From contig CP136065.1 of the NCBI GenBank assembly GCA_032622095.1, positions 22,188,134 to 22,252,133 on the forward strand: 64,000 nt of DNA. Direction: 5' to 3'. Positions 11,526 to 23,900 of the stretch are shown here, piece after piece. Both the position numbers and the translations under genes were made by a program. The notes beneath the pieces are model-generated. The model made no database searches and was not told where the DNA came from. It saw only the letters and a list, made by a program, of their open reading frames with translations. Position 1 is the stretch's first letter, and every line of letters starts with the position of its first letter. Origin of the DNA: Siphonodentalium dalli. Lineage: Eukaryota; Mollusca; Scaphopoda; Gadilida; Siphonodentaliidae.

Positions 11526-12419
11526 ATAATTTGGTTGAATTCACCAAGGCCACATCTACGCGAAACTTTCTACGTTTTCTTCAACCGCATCACCACATTT
11601 ACTCCTTCTCCATAGCTGCTGCACACAGAACCACAATGAATACTATTGCGTGAATGTTCAACGTTGAAATAACATCTTAAACAGTGATCACTCGATATTT
11701 AGCATGATTATGAGGTGGTAATGATAAGATATTTTCAAACAAAAATATACTGAAAACTAATAGTGTGCATTGCGTATCTGCATACTACTAAGAACACGGT
11801 TTGTTAGCAGCATGAAAATTAGTCTTACATACAATGTGTGTTGTACCGTCTCTTTGATCTGGTGAGACGCGGTGCTAATCTATTGAAGATATGAGTGTTT
11901 CTTTACAGTATAATAAGCATTGCTACAAATATGTATTGTTTAATTTCATCTGGAGTGCTGACAATTCCGGAAATATAACTAACATTTAGACCGCTAGAGT
12001 GTGCACTTAAATTTCGGCGTTACATTCAATACATAATCATCATGCCGAATGAAACTACCATTAACTGTGAGGCGAAACATTAGTTCGTGTGTTGCATGTC
12101 CGATATTATTATTTTTGACCCGACAATTGGATGTTGGATAAGCAGGACACCCAAACTTTAAAGACGCAAATCATTGGGATTTGACTTGCGGTGCAGTGGC
12201 CGATAAATCCTTCAGATGGATCTGTTTAATGATGTGTGTACCTTTAAAGATATTCAACAACCGACTTGTATATTATCAATACATATTTTCACTCCTATGT
12301 GGTTATCCAATATGTTGCTTTCTTTGTTGTATTGATTGCAGTTGTGGCCATTTTGACAGCCATTTCATGGCCTCGATTGTATGATTTTCTGTGCGTGTCA
12401 CTCTATATATTCGCTCCCG
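11526..12419. other. No gene or repeat recognised
   Basis: AT-rich intron-like sequence. The 67-codon frame at 12181-12384 has no support. Confidence 0.45.
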
Positions 12420-13050
12420 TACTATAATTTAACACAACCTGGTATAACGGCGTAATTCCGATGCCACAATATATCATATAATGACTTGTTTCGAGAACTG
12501 ATGTAGTATAGACAACCATGTTGGATGCCATCTTGGATAACAAAGTTTCCCCACAGCGGATTTTTTGCGGATTTTGGATATGTTGTTCCTGAGACTTTTC
12601 CGCGTCGAATGACACCAAAATCAGCTTGTATCCAATTTATTCCGGGTTGATCCCCAAATTCTGCTTCAACGACCACACTATCATGCATGCATTATATAAT
12701 GGAGATGATTATATATAAGTTTGGTGGTAATCGGCAACTAAACAAATTCTTATCATAGTTATTACCCCCCCCCCCCATCTCTCACCCAAACGGCACCAAT
12801 TTCGCGTCTTTAATCGTTTATATTCCTCGTATCACGGAGAAGAATAATATATCAATTTGGTCAAAATCTGCGCTAAAAATAGCCCCTCCCCTAACACCAA
12901 CAACGTCACTTTAGGACATTTTAACCCGCACCATTATCTTACACGTAAAAAGTTACCCCTGTTAGGCCGCCTCGGTGCCATCTCGATTTTACCCTTAAAG
13001 TTATATATAGAACAACGTGTATGAGTTTGATGGTAATTGGCACTAAACAC
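12420..13050 (-). repeat. Dispersed repeat, inverted module plus degenerate units
   Basis: Part of 12420-12690 is the reverse complement of the 570-720 module (CGGATTTTGGATATGTTGTT, CAACGACCACAC). 12690-13050 is a forward relative of the units at 230-560 and 21540-22050. A run of about 14 C lies near 12764-12777. Confidence 0.6.
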
Positions 13051-13500
13051 ATTTTTAATATGACCATACGTAAACGTAATAAAGCCCACGTAGATTAAAT
13101 GAACATGCATGACGGTTTGCGTTCCAAAGTAATATTATATTAATAATCGCTTTTAAATAATCCCGCGGTATCAAAACAAGTGGTCGCAATTGCATGCTTT
13201 GGCATTTCTTTCCGTGTTCGAAAAGAACTTTACAAGAGGTTGTACTTTTGTGAGACACTTTTCCCATAACATCTACACTACATGTATATATCTAACAATA
13301 TATTCGCGTTGGTAACCCTGAATATATGGCCTGCTTAGATATAAGAAAATTACTTTGCTCCATTGTGTTGAAATTCGGCAACGTTAGAAATATGCACACC
13401 GACAATGTGATAAATAACTAATGAGAACATGATGTGACACAACCGCACTATACAGTGTGATGTATATGGCTCAGGATATGTTGATACACTAAATCATATA

Positions 13501-13633
13501 CAGTAATGCCCTAAATAAGCGATTCCTTAACCACAGCAGAATTATGGGTAATTTTTCAGGATTTAGTCAAAAATATAGCTTGTTGCCCATAATTATGCAG
13601 TGGTTAAGGAGTCGATAGTTTAGGGCATTACTG
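13501..13633. mobile_element. Palindromic MITE, TA-flanked, copy 1
   Basis: It begins CAGTAATGCCCTAAATAAGC and ends GGGCATTACTG, with TA on each side (13499-13500 and 13634-13635). The arms carry CCTTAACCACAGCAGAATTA and its inverse. TA duplication and size suggest a Tc1/mariner-type non-autonomous element. Confidence 0.85.
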
Positions 13634-13879
13634 TAGTCCCAACATATTCAACGCCTATTAAATTCTGAGTTGCCTGTGCTTCTGTGCATAAGTTGGAGGG
13701 AGTCGGATGAGATCATGGCAACTTCACAGTTTGACAGAACAACGCCCAGTTACATGTCGCAAGCATATGGGCACACTTCCCGGAATATCAACACGTTCAA
13801 CTCGGGAACGCATTGTAACAGTCAATGACTGGGGGTCGCTACTAAGACTGCAAAGACTGAGACTCTGGAGACCACAACA

Positions 13880-14790
13880 GTCAGAAATTTTCATAATCAC
13901 TTTAAAAGAAATAGCTCTAAGCAGGATATGTGGCTAGAGAGACTTCACGTATATATAGATTGGTGAAAATCCACCTTGAAATTAACAAATGTACACTACT
14001 GGTCACCCCCCTCCTCCAGTTCAACAAGTCCACTCCCGACCGGGCTACAGACTCCCAAGTCTTAGGTTGGAATTTCACAACTGACACCTCAAACTTTCTC
14101 AATTGTTGGAAATTTTCAATCTCACAAGCGCCTTTTTCTAAAACCATTTAGACATGTCTGAAGCCCAATTATCCATGGACCCAAAACACAATACATGTAT
14201 GTCAGATTAATCAGTCAGGTGGTTCCAAGGTAGATGTTTTAATGAATTTCAATGATTTTATTAGACACAAAAGTGTTAACTCCCCAGAGCCCCGCCATTT
14301 CTTGACAGGTTGACCTCATTTTAACAAATCTGAATCTCAGTCACTAACGGATCCTCCTGATTGCTCCATACATATAGTTATGTCCCTGGTACCAACCTAT
14401 TTAACCTGGTGACCCCATCTGAATAAATTTGAATCCAAGATACGGTCGCACCAAAGAACCCTTCATACATATAATAAATATCAGTAAAATAGACCTGATG
14501 GTCCTTGTGAAGGAAGCATATTAAGAGGGAAACTGTCCTTCGTTTGGCCCCTATTTGACCAGGTGACCCCATTTTTTCATAATCACTTTAAAATTGCAGG
14601 TGAATTGCAGTCATGGAAGAACATTCCATGCTAAATAAGCCAACTAGTTCTTGCAAACATATTTTAAGAATTACTATCTAGTGAAATAGTTAAGTCTCTG
14701 CCCTTATTTGACTTTGCGATCCCATTTTCACAAAGCTGTCACCCAAGGTAATTTCATACCAAATATAAGCAAAATAGGCTATTTGATTCT
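13880..14790 (+). repeat. Degenerate tandem region, units of about 140-150 bp
   Basis: Phrases recur: TTTCATAATCACTTTAAAA at about 13887 and 14573; ACC(T)GGTGACCCCAT at about 14405 and 14560 with weaker matches at 14310 and 14715; and CATACATATA-ATA. There is no coding frame. Confidence 0.5.
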
Positions 14791-14799
14791 TGCATAGAA

Positions 14800-16313
14800 G
14801 ACACATCATGAATTACTATGGAGAGAAAGAGTAATGTAGCTGATCCAACAACTAAGAACAGAATAAGATGTGTATAATTCACAACAAAATTAACAGAAGT
14901 GTGTACTATTATTCATCTTTATTATTTAAGAAAAACAACTGGAAAAAATAATAAAAGCACAGATGTGCTTGAGTATCTTCTCCTATTATAGAGGATCGAA
15001 AGATGTGATTGTATTCACCTTCCAAATGCTCAAAAATGAGGGTGGGCTTATCTACTAGGACCATCCCATGTTTTATTTAGGGTAAAACCCCAGATTGGGC
15101 TTATCTTCGAGGGTGGGCTTACTGACAGGTGTATATAGTATGTGTGCTAAACAAGAGTTTGGTGGGGGTAAACAGGTTTGGTAGGGAGGCCCAATTACAA
15201 TCAGCTTGGCCTATTGGTATTTATGGCTCAACTCAGTCCCCTGGAACATGACAAGCATGGCAAGAATAAAAATAATACTACCGGTATTTCATTCTAATAA
15301 AAATATACCCCATTGTGATATTCTGGTTTGTTGGTGATTTTGGAATTAGTTTAAAATATTGTGATCATATTGTTGGAACCAATATTTTATTAATCAGAAG
15401 GCAATCACATCATCTAGGAGTCTGTGTGTCTTCTTTGATTACACTTTCTGTAAGACATACACCTTCAGGTGTAAATTACATGGCGTCTTCCAAACGTTAT
15501 ACTGTTATACAACAAGGGTTATGCTCTTCAGAATTGAAGGAGTGTATATTTTCTTTAGAACAAGTGAACAAATAGCCTGTATATTTATAAGATATTTTGC
15601 ACTGGAGCAAAGAAATATGCATCAGCGTCCTGTGTGATTTCATTTTGTGACGACAGGTTCAAGAATCACAATATGTGCATTGTGCAATGTACACGTGGAA
15701 GCCTTGCATTGCCTCCACCACAAAGGTATCCATTGCACATATGACTACTTCAAATAATTTGGAAAGAAAGTGTTTCATATATCTTGCATTTCCCAACACT
15801 TCATTCTAGTATTATGAGGAAGCTGGAATGGCCAATTCTTTAACAATCTCGGTTCCGGTTTTGTCAGTTCATGTCGATATTGTCTTTGCCAGTAGCACAC
15901 ATTCCATCATAAGAGCTCATAGGGACACATAGAAAATATTGGCTTTGACCTGTGTGTCATCATAGTCAGACATGATACGACAGTTCCATTTATAACTGCT
16001 TGAGAATGTGAATTTTACACCGGTTCAATGAAGTTGTCTGACACCATTTTGCAAATTTAGTCAGAAACCAGTACATGTCAGATCAGAGTTGAACTTCTGA
16101 TAGTTTGTGCGATATTAAAGCAGCTTGTAGATCTGAAGTATCTGACACTGAAAATAGAAATAAAACACAATACAATGCACATATATGTACACCATCAATC
16201 TGGACATGAATTTACAAGTCTGGTTGAATAACTGAATGCTGCATTATAAGTCTAATAAGTGCTATGGCTTCTTTTCGAGGAGTCTGAACTGTTAAATAAA
16301 AGGAATGACTAAA
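14800..16313. other. No gene recognised
   Basis: It contains a small GGGTGGGCTTA/GGGCTTATC repeat around 15038-15125. Frames up to 86 codons lack any recognised domain. Confidence 0.45.
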
Positions 16314-17060
16314 AGTTTCTTCTGAGAAAAAGTTGTTTGAGTCAGGGCTTAGGATGGGGGAGATATACAGGTCATGATACCCCCCCCCCCCCCGCCCAGC
16401 ATCTACATGACAAAAACATTATCTTATGGTTTTATTGCTTATTTTGCTTTATATAGTCATGAAACGGCGAGAAATTAACTTCTTCCGAGAAAAAGTTGTT
16501 TGAGTCAGGGTTTGGTGTGGGGGAAGATGTCCAGGTCAGGATATTTCCCCCCCCCCACCCAGCACCTACATGACAAAAAAATCATCATATGGTTTTATCG
16601 CTTATTTTGCTTTATTTAGTCATGAAATAGCGAGAAATTAACTTCTTCTGAGAAAAAGTTGTTTGAGTCAGGGTTTGGGGCAGGGGAAATGACTGGAGTG
16701 GACATCTCCCCCCACCCCAAACCCTGACTCTAAAAACCTTTTCTCAAAAGAAGTTAATTTCTCGCTGTTTCATGAATACCGGTATATAAAGCAAAATAAG
16801 CGATAAAACCATAAGATGATTTTTTGTCTTGTTGGTGCTGGATGGGGGGGGGATATTCTGACCTGGACATTTCCACCCCCCCCCCCCCCACCCCCACCCC
16901 AAACCCTGACTATAAAAACTTTTTCTCAGAAGAATTTAATTTCTCGCTGTTTCATGACTATATAAAGCAAAATAAGCAATAAAATCATACATTGATTTTT
17001 TTTGTCATGTAGGTGCTGGGTGGGGGGGAATATCCAAGCCTGGACATTTGGAAAATTTTA
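16314..17060. repeat. Fold-back array: two direct units then two inverted units, with G/C homopolymers
   Basis: Units of about 165 bp (CTTCTTCTGAGAAAAAGTTG ... CATGACAAAAA ... ATTTTGCTTTAT) repeat at 16314 and 16480, with a partial third at 16640. After about 16700 they recur inverted (CTTTTCTCA-AAGAAGTTAAT, GCAAAATAAGCGATAAAACC) at about 16735 and 16915. Each unit contains a run of 7-14 C or G. The dyad centre is near 16700. Confidence 0.85.
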
Positions 17061-17125
17061 TTTAAAAAAAAAAAAAAAAAAATCAAATGCGTGAAACATT
17101 AAAAAAATAATTAAATCTAAAAACA

Positions 17126-17410
17126 AATAATTCTGGCCATTTCAGGACCAAACGATATCAAATGAGTCAAATAATTGTTTAGTCGTACTTGGGGGGGGAT
17201 ATCCAGGGTGGGGGGAAGATGTCCACAGTGGGGGGGGGAGATATCCTGTTACACCAGTACCAGTCTCAAAAAAAAAAATTCTGGCCATTTCAGGACCAAA
17301 CGATATCAAATGAGTAAAATAATTTTTTAGTCGTACTTGGGGGGGATATCCAGGGTGGGGGGAAGATGTCCAGAGTGGGGGGAAGATATCCTGTTACACC
17401 GGTACCAGTA
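17126..17410 (+). repeat. Direct repeat, 2 units of about 140 bp, G-rich
   Basis: AATTCTGGCCATTTCAGGAC, CGATATCAAATGAGT, TAGTCGTACTTGGGGGGG and CCTGTTACACC(A/G)GTACCAGT occur in both units (from about 17129 and from about 17277), which are separated by an A run. Confidence 0.85.
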
Positions 17411-17921
17411 ATATCAGAATATTGTGCAAATTTAAATACCAGCACACTGTTCGATTTTAGTCTTGCGACTTCTATTGTGATCACTTACAGTAGACCACCG
17501 CACACGATCAGATTGTACGATCTGGTTGTTTACTTTCTCATTAATGCAATGGGTTATATTAACATGGTATAGGCTATTGGTATAGGTCTATAATTATGTC
17601 TATTTATCGCAGATATTTAAAACAAATTTTCAATACATATTAATATTACAAGTGTTTGTAGTTCTACAGACAAGTAGGTCCTGTACTATAGCTACATGTA
17701 TATGTAGAGCTACATGTATATTGTAGCTTGAATTGACTATCATAAAAACAATATTTTACCAATTGGCATGGCACGATAGCATTACAGCGAGCTGTTACAA
17801 CTAAGGGTGAGGGGTATTATTTTGTAACAACGTCTGAAACCACTGGCACTGCCGATATCATTTCAAGCTATACAGGTACCTGATTTAATTCCCCGCACAA
17901 ATTCACAATTAGCTAAATATT
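17411..17921. other. No gene recognised
   Basis: Contains small TACATGTA-type dyads near 17693-17722 and nothing else of note. Confidence 0.4.
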
Positions 17922-17925
17922 ACAT

Positions 17926-18227
17926 ACCCCGCTGGACAAAACAAGTGTCCATTGGCACAGCAGTACACCACGGCCGAACAGCAAGTACACTGTGGCCGCA
18001 AGGCAACTACATCGCGGCCGAACGGCATGTACAATGTGGTTAGATTTCTGGTTTGCATCGTCTTTTTTCAGTTTAATGAACGTACACCGTGGCAACTACA
18101 CCATGGCCGAACGGCAAGTACACCCCGGCCCAACTGTAGTTAGTGGACCCGCTGTGTAGTTGCATTTCAGCCGCGGTGGCAACGCTAACCGCACTGCGGT
18201 TAAGACACTTGTTTTGTCCAGCAGGGT
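17926..18227. mobile_element. 302-bp TIR MITE with ACAT target-site duplication
   Basis: The ends ACCCCGCTGGACAAAACAAG (17926) and CTTGTTTTGTCCAGCAGGGT (ending 18227) are inverted with one mismatch. ACAT flanks both sides (17922-17925 and 18228-18231). The interior repeats GGCCGAACGGCA(A/T)GTACA-like units. There is no frame, so it is a non-autonomous DNA element; the superfamily is undetermined. Confidence 0.8.
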
Positions 18228-18706
18228 ACATGTAAATGTAGACACCAATTTGCTGATGTCCAGTCCACTTGTTTTGTTTTGTATGGATGCCATGTTGTTG
18301 TGAAATAAAACATATTTAGAGTTGAATCTGAATCTGATTGGCTACTTCGAATAAATCGCACGACTCGATCATAGAAAATCTAAATTATTTGATTCCTTGC
18401 GGGGCCGAACGTGCGACATTTTATGTCATATGATTTTCCACGGCACACGCTAACTCGAAGTGCATCACCATGTAGTTGAAGATGATGTGCCATTTGTCAT
18501 TGCAATTTTAGCAAATGTTGTCAATCATTGAATCAATTTACCAGATTGTTTTCTCAAGTTTCAACACAAACTATCAATAAACTGTCCTTACTGTGGTGTA
18601 CAGGTGCAGACCAGTGTGTTGTGTGATACTTTCCCAACTGCATTATCACGGTGAAATCCATTTTACCATCTTCGTGTGGCAGTTTTCTATCAGTGGAAAA
18701 GTTAAC

Positions 18707-20805
18707 AGTAGAGACCTTTCGCATCCTCACGTTTACGATTACGAATACGGATAGCTATTCGTAGTCGTAAGTCTATCCGTGTGGACAAAAAGTCCTTTCG
18801 CAAAACGATTACGCTTAAGAGTTTTGACGAACACGTACGATCATTATTTCGTACCACTTTTACAACTCAAAGCGTGTGCTTGGTATACAGTCCCTTAAAG
18901 TGATGTGTAACAATCCGGCAGGGTGACCAAATAGAAATTGAGAATAATCTTGCTCAAAGTAGTTATTTTTACGAATAGTAATCCAAATTTACAGCACACA
19001 CCGTCATTCTTATGTATTAATTAAATGCAACGACTCTCGATGGCGAACTAATTTGCGTTAGTTTATCGCCGATTGTTGCGTCCCGAATCGAGATGTAAAT
19101 ATTTACAATTAAGCGTAGTTCAGACATTGAGTTCTGTGGAATGGAATGGTCGATTTCGTTGAGATTTTCGGCGATGTTAGTAGAATGCTACATTCCCACA
19201 GTTGGCATAGCGCTTGAGTACTACCTTTTCACTTTCGCACACCCGCATAAGTCCATAATATGTCTTTAATACTTCACTTATCGTCTCATTTGCAACAATG
19301 TGATAATCATGACCTGTTAATATTGTCAATAATTCGACCAGTCACAACGTACGACCCGGGATTCTCGTGATATATTGTGGCAATACAGGTATAAATGCCA
19401 GGTCATATGTGGTGGAAATTCAGTTCGTTTTTAGCATGGATGACCAGATATACGTTATGCTGATGGGGAAGAGGGGTTCCTGAATTTGGACCTCACATCA
19501 ACCACGACGCCATCGTTCAAGCCCCCTCAAGTCCGCGATTTGATTTCAATGCGATTTCGGCTTCACCTCTTTGGGTTTAGGAAATCCGACATATTAGGTT
19601 GGTGTGCTCCCTGATGTGCATCACTTCTGATTTGGTACTATACCAAATCGAAACAAAGTCGACACGGTAGAAGCGATGTGCACCAAGTGGCTTTTTTGTC
19701 AGATATTTGGCATACTTTCAATGCGATTTCGTACTACCAATGTTTTGGGCAATGTTATAATATAGTTGACTGTGGTTAGCATTAATTTTGAGCAATTACT
19801 CGATTCTGATAACAGAAGCGGCATTAAAAAAAAATGTTGTTGGAATCTGATGATATGCCATCATATGGGGACATCTAATCGGATTGAGTACTTTTAAATG
19901 CCGCATTTGTGCGTGTTTTTTAAATTTAAAATAAATGCAAAGAACAAACCTGACAGACTGCTGAGCTCTGGTGATGTCGGATGGTGTGCCAAATATTCCT
20001 TTAGTTACGCGTTTCAGGAGCAGAAATCACTACTTACCAGTAGAATCGGGATCATGGGTAGGTTCAGATTACTCAGACAGAAAAGTACTTTATGAAACTT
20101 AGAACTCGGTTATGAATTCCATGTAATTTTAAAATGCCCTGCATTACAGACTCTACGAGAGAGATATAATAAACCCTACTTCTACCGAAAACCGAATATT
20201 ATTAAATCGAATGACCTATTCAATTCGGGAAAGGGTTATGCCATTCTTTAGGCTCTCCGGAGGCATTCTATAACTGCACACGTTAGGACACCACCATGGG
20301 TTGTTGAATTAAATAATTGTTTAATTTCACTATATATTGTATATCTGTATATCTTGCACATAATAATCACTCAAAACTCCTCATGCATCGCACACTATAT
20401 ACTCTATTTTTGGCGACTGGTTTCACAGTGCACTCCTCTATGTAAAGTTTTGTGTCGCAAGCCAGCGATGGCTATCCGTTGTGAATAGCGATCTTATTTC
20501 GCGGGAAGCTCGTGATTCACGACGACGAGTACAGTGATTGCCAATCTAAACAGCATATCGAGGTCGTAGCTCAATACAACTGGATGGTTTACATGATATA
20601 CATATACAGTCTCGAACGGAGTAAAGTGATATATTGCAGAACATAAATTTCAGGTGTTATTTGAGATTATTAGGAACCATGAAATCGTAACCGTTATTAC
20701 GGATAGAAAAATACGAGAACGATTAGAAAGTACACAAAGGTTGGTGACGTAGTACTCTATCCGTATCCGTAATCGTAAACGTGAGTTTTGCGAAAGGTCT
20801 CTACT
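18707..20805. mobile_element. 2.1-kb TIR element, no transposase
   Basis: The left end AGTAGAGACCTTTCGCA followed by TCACGTTTACGATTACG (18707-18755) is inverted at the right end, where CGTAATCGTAAACGTGAG and TGCGAAAGGTCTCTACT end at 20805. The similarity spans about 48 bp. Further CGATTACG / GGATAG motifs are scattered subterminally. No target-site duplication is visible and no frame exceeds about 65 codons. A fragment of its interior (19013-19123) recurs inverted at 52682-52795. Confidence 0.75.
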
Positions 20806-21539
20806 ATCGATTCAATCGTGAATCGGTTACAGTTTGGTCTACAAAAAAAAAATCTGGTTTCGATAACTGGCACCCTTTACAAGACTTTGTAAGTTTGTTT
20901 ATAAATTAACCCGTTAATTGCACACATATAAATCACAGATATATTGAAATATATAATTGATTCGTTCAGAATTGAATTTCGAAGTTTATTGCATGAGTGA
21001 TGAGAGACTCAGTCAGTGACTGAGTAAGCGACTCAGGTCAGGTCAGATTCAGTCACTGCATGAGTCTGCCCTGGCCTGGAATTGCTGAATCAGTGTGAAT
21101 GTGTTACATTCGCGGACAAACAAGGCTCATATAGTCTATATACTCATAACTCACCTTCTATAGCGTAGGCAGGTTTGTTTCGGTCATCGCGTGTGTGGTA
21201 ATTCCTCTAATGGGCGAGCAATAACGCCGAGGTGGTGCATGATTTTCAGAAACTGTTTGAATGTTATTATTTATCTAACAACCGTCCGTGACTGGCGTGA
21301 CTAACGTTAATTCTGATTGGGTTAGATAAATGCGATTATCCAATCGCTGCATATGTGCCTCGGAAAGACGAGATAAAGAGTTCAAAGAGCGTGTCAAAGG
21401 TCAGATATTTTTAGAAACACATTTTTTAGTTTAACAGTATTGCAGATTCAATGCTCTCCCAGCGTCGAGTGTGTGCATGCCTTACTTACAGAGCCCACTA
21501 CGGGCTGGGCCTTCGGCCCAGGCCTACGTGGGATTATAA
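20806..21539. other. No gene recognised
   Basis: A cluster of GACTCAGTCA/TGACTGAG-like words lies at 21002-21066. There is no exon evidence. Confidence 0.4.
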
Positions 21540-22050
21540 GTTTTTGGTGACCCTCCCGTCCCTATTTCGGACTCAAGGGCCGTCACTTTTGACATCATTA
21601 AACCACACACTTAGACTCGTTATAGAGATGAATATATATATACAATTTATGAAAATTGGCGAGTATACAAATTCGTATCAAATTTAGAGCCACCATTGCA
21701 TATCTCTCACCCAAAAAGCACAAATTTGGCGCATTTAAACCACACGATTAGATTATTTGTATCACGGAGAAGAATATGTATCAATCAGGTGGAAATCGGT
21801 GCTAAACATATTGTTTATCAATGTTGGTGTCCCTCTCACCATCTAGGCACCCCTGACTCGAATGGTCCCACTTTTGACATCTTTAAACCACACAATTAGA
21901 CTCCTGATATCATGGAGATTATTATTTGTAAGTTTGGTGCTAATCCGCGACTAAACAAATTTTTATCAAATATAGTGCCCACCCGACCCTTATCTTTCAT
22001 CAAAGCAGCACCAATATTACCTCTTTAAAATCACACGATGCAAGCATGGT
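21540..22050 (+). repeat. Degenerate tandem repeat, about 3 units of 150-170 bp
   Basis: CACTTTTGACATC(A/T)TTAAACC, ACACA(A/C)TTAGACTC and GGTGCTAA-C-AAACA recur at about 21585, 21735 and 21870. The family is related to 230-560 and 12690-13050. Confidence 0.65.
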
Positions 22051-22082
22051 TGAAAGTTATAAGCGGGCAAAAGCGTGACCGA

Positions 22083-22980
22083 GTTATACACACACACACA
22101 GACGACGGGTTTTTAGCTCACCTGAGACGAAGTCTCCGGTGGAGCTATAGTCATCACTACTTGTCCGTCGTCCGTCCATCCGTCCGTTCGTCCAACAATT
22201 CTTTGAACATCTTCTCCTCTTGAACCGTAACACCGAATTGGTTCATATTTGGTGTGGATGTTCCCTATATGACTCTCATTCAGATTTGTTCAAATGAGGT
22301 CACCCGGTCAAATAGTTGCGAAGCTAGGACCATAACTCTCTACCATAGTAATTCTTACAGCGACTTCTTCTCGAATTTCATTGGGCCGAATGGGTGCATA
22401 TTTGGTATAAACGGTCCTTGGGGAACTGTGGTTCCGATTTGTTCAAATGAGGTCACTGGGTCAAATGTGGGCGGAGCCAGTGACATAACTAAAAAAAAAA
22501 AAACATTTATAAATTCAGATTTTTGGAATTTTCAGGGCGACCTTTCTCAATTTAACAAACAGAGAAATTATATTTTAAACATGTTATAAAATTTTGAAAT
22601 TTAAAAAAAGTGACACGATTATAACATCTGCAGAGTTATGAAACTTTACTCTATAATGAAATTATGGAAACATTCCACCCTCCCTCCCCCACCCACCCCC
22701 TCCCACATGGCCCAGACCCACCCCCACCCTGCCATCAACCAACATCCCTTCCAAGCCATATCACCTCTCAATTTAATTAATACCTCTTCTCACCACAGAC
22801 GCATATATATCTGCAAAGACACAGGTCATTAATTTAGATTATAATAATATATCTCATCTGGCTAGTTTATGTAAACATATATGTAGCAATTTAAAAACAA
22901 ACTGGTGCTCTCAAGGTCAGGTGATGACTGATGGGTTTCCCTGACATTCAATGGTACTGTGAATGGCTTAGATTTCTTCA
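22083..22980 (+). repeat. Hairpin-headed dispersed repeat with GTCC microsatellite (family 1)
   Basis: A short CA run is followed by AGCTCACCTGAGAC-GAA-GTCTCCGGTGGAGCT (a 14-bp stem hairpin at about 22115-22147) and then GTCCGTCGTCCGTCCATCCG. Degenerate units with TTTGGT, CAGATTTGTTCAAATGAGGT and CATAACTC follow. I associate this arrangement with molluscan intron repeats. It resumes after the nested element (23430-23780). Confidence 0.7.
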
Positions 22981-23398
22981 AGTCTGGAAATAGTGTGTCT
23001 GACATTTACAGAGTGAGGTCCCCAGATGGTGAATTTAGTGTTGCTATCCATACAGCATGCTAGCATTACCAAATACACCCTCCAGGACCCTAATTCTGTT
23101 TAGGCCTCATCTTCTGTGAAGTATCCTGAGTAACAAATTGACAGTTTGTTATAGTAACTTTTTTCCACCTGTTCAGTTTCAATGTCCCCTAATTTGCAGA
23201 AGATAAAATGCATAATTGATGTGCTCAATGAGTGTGTATCACCAACTTCAACTGTAGGACTTCAATCTGTTCCTAGGTTTGTATTGGCCATTCAGGTCTA
23301 ATCAGATTGAGGATGAATTAGGTGATGCTAGCCTGCCTTACGGAATATTGTCATTAAATTCACCTTTTGCAAATGTCAGCCATACTAAATTCAGGCTT
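22979..23398. mobile_element. hAT-like MITE, second family member (degenerate)
   Basis: It starts CAAGTCTGGAAATAGTGTGT and ends near ATACTAAATTCAGGCTTG, colinear with the element at 51717-52151, including TCCCCTAATTTGCAGAAGAT in the middle. No target-site duplication survives. It lies inside the hairpin-headed repeat. Confidence 0.7.
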
Positions 23399-23900
23399 GG
23401 CCATTTCATATTATTTTCTTAATCACCACGGGGTATATATTGGATTAAATTTGTCTTCTATCTGTCAGGCTTCCATCCGTTTGCCTGTTGGGATGTCTAT
23501 CCATCTATTTATCAACACTTGTTTTCTTCTCCAAATTAAAGACGGAATGTGTTTATATATTTCAGTGTGCATGTTCCCTAGGTGTCTCACAATCAGATTT
23601 GTTCAATTAAGTTCATCACATCAAATACATGTAGGTGCGAAGCCAGGGCCATAACTCTTTCCCTCCATAGTAATTCTTAAAACAGATTTTTCTCAGGAAC
23701 CATTGGGCCTATAGAGCTTATATTTGGTATGGCCTTGGGTGACCGGGGTTCAGATTTGTTCAAATGGGGTCATTTTTAGGAAATGAGGTCCCCAGAGGGT
23801 GAATTTGGTGATGTTAGCCCACCTTGCGGAATACTGTCATTAAATTCACATGCAAAGGTCAGACACACTAAATACAGACTCGGCTGTTCCAATATTAGTT
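23399..23900 (+). repeat. Continuation of hairpin-headed repeat plus a further hAT-like fragment
   Basis: GTTCAATTAAGTTCATCACA and CATAACTCTTTCCCTCCATAGTAATTCTT parallel 22290-22350. 23770-23880 (GAGGTCCCCAGAGGGTGAAT ... GTCAGACACACTAAATACAG) matches the ends of the hAT-like family. Confidence 0.6.

Noticed and set aside
12764-12777. Homopolymer C/G runs (also 16380, 34741, 41178) as assembly gaps
   Set aside because: They are embedded in repeats with matching flanks and no N bases. They may have length errors but are real sequence.
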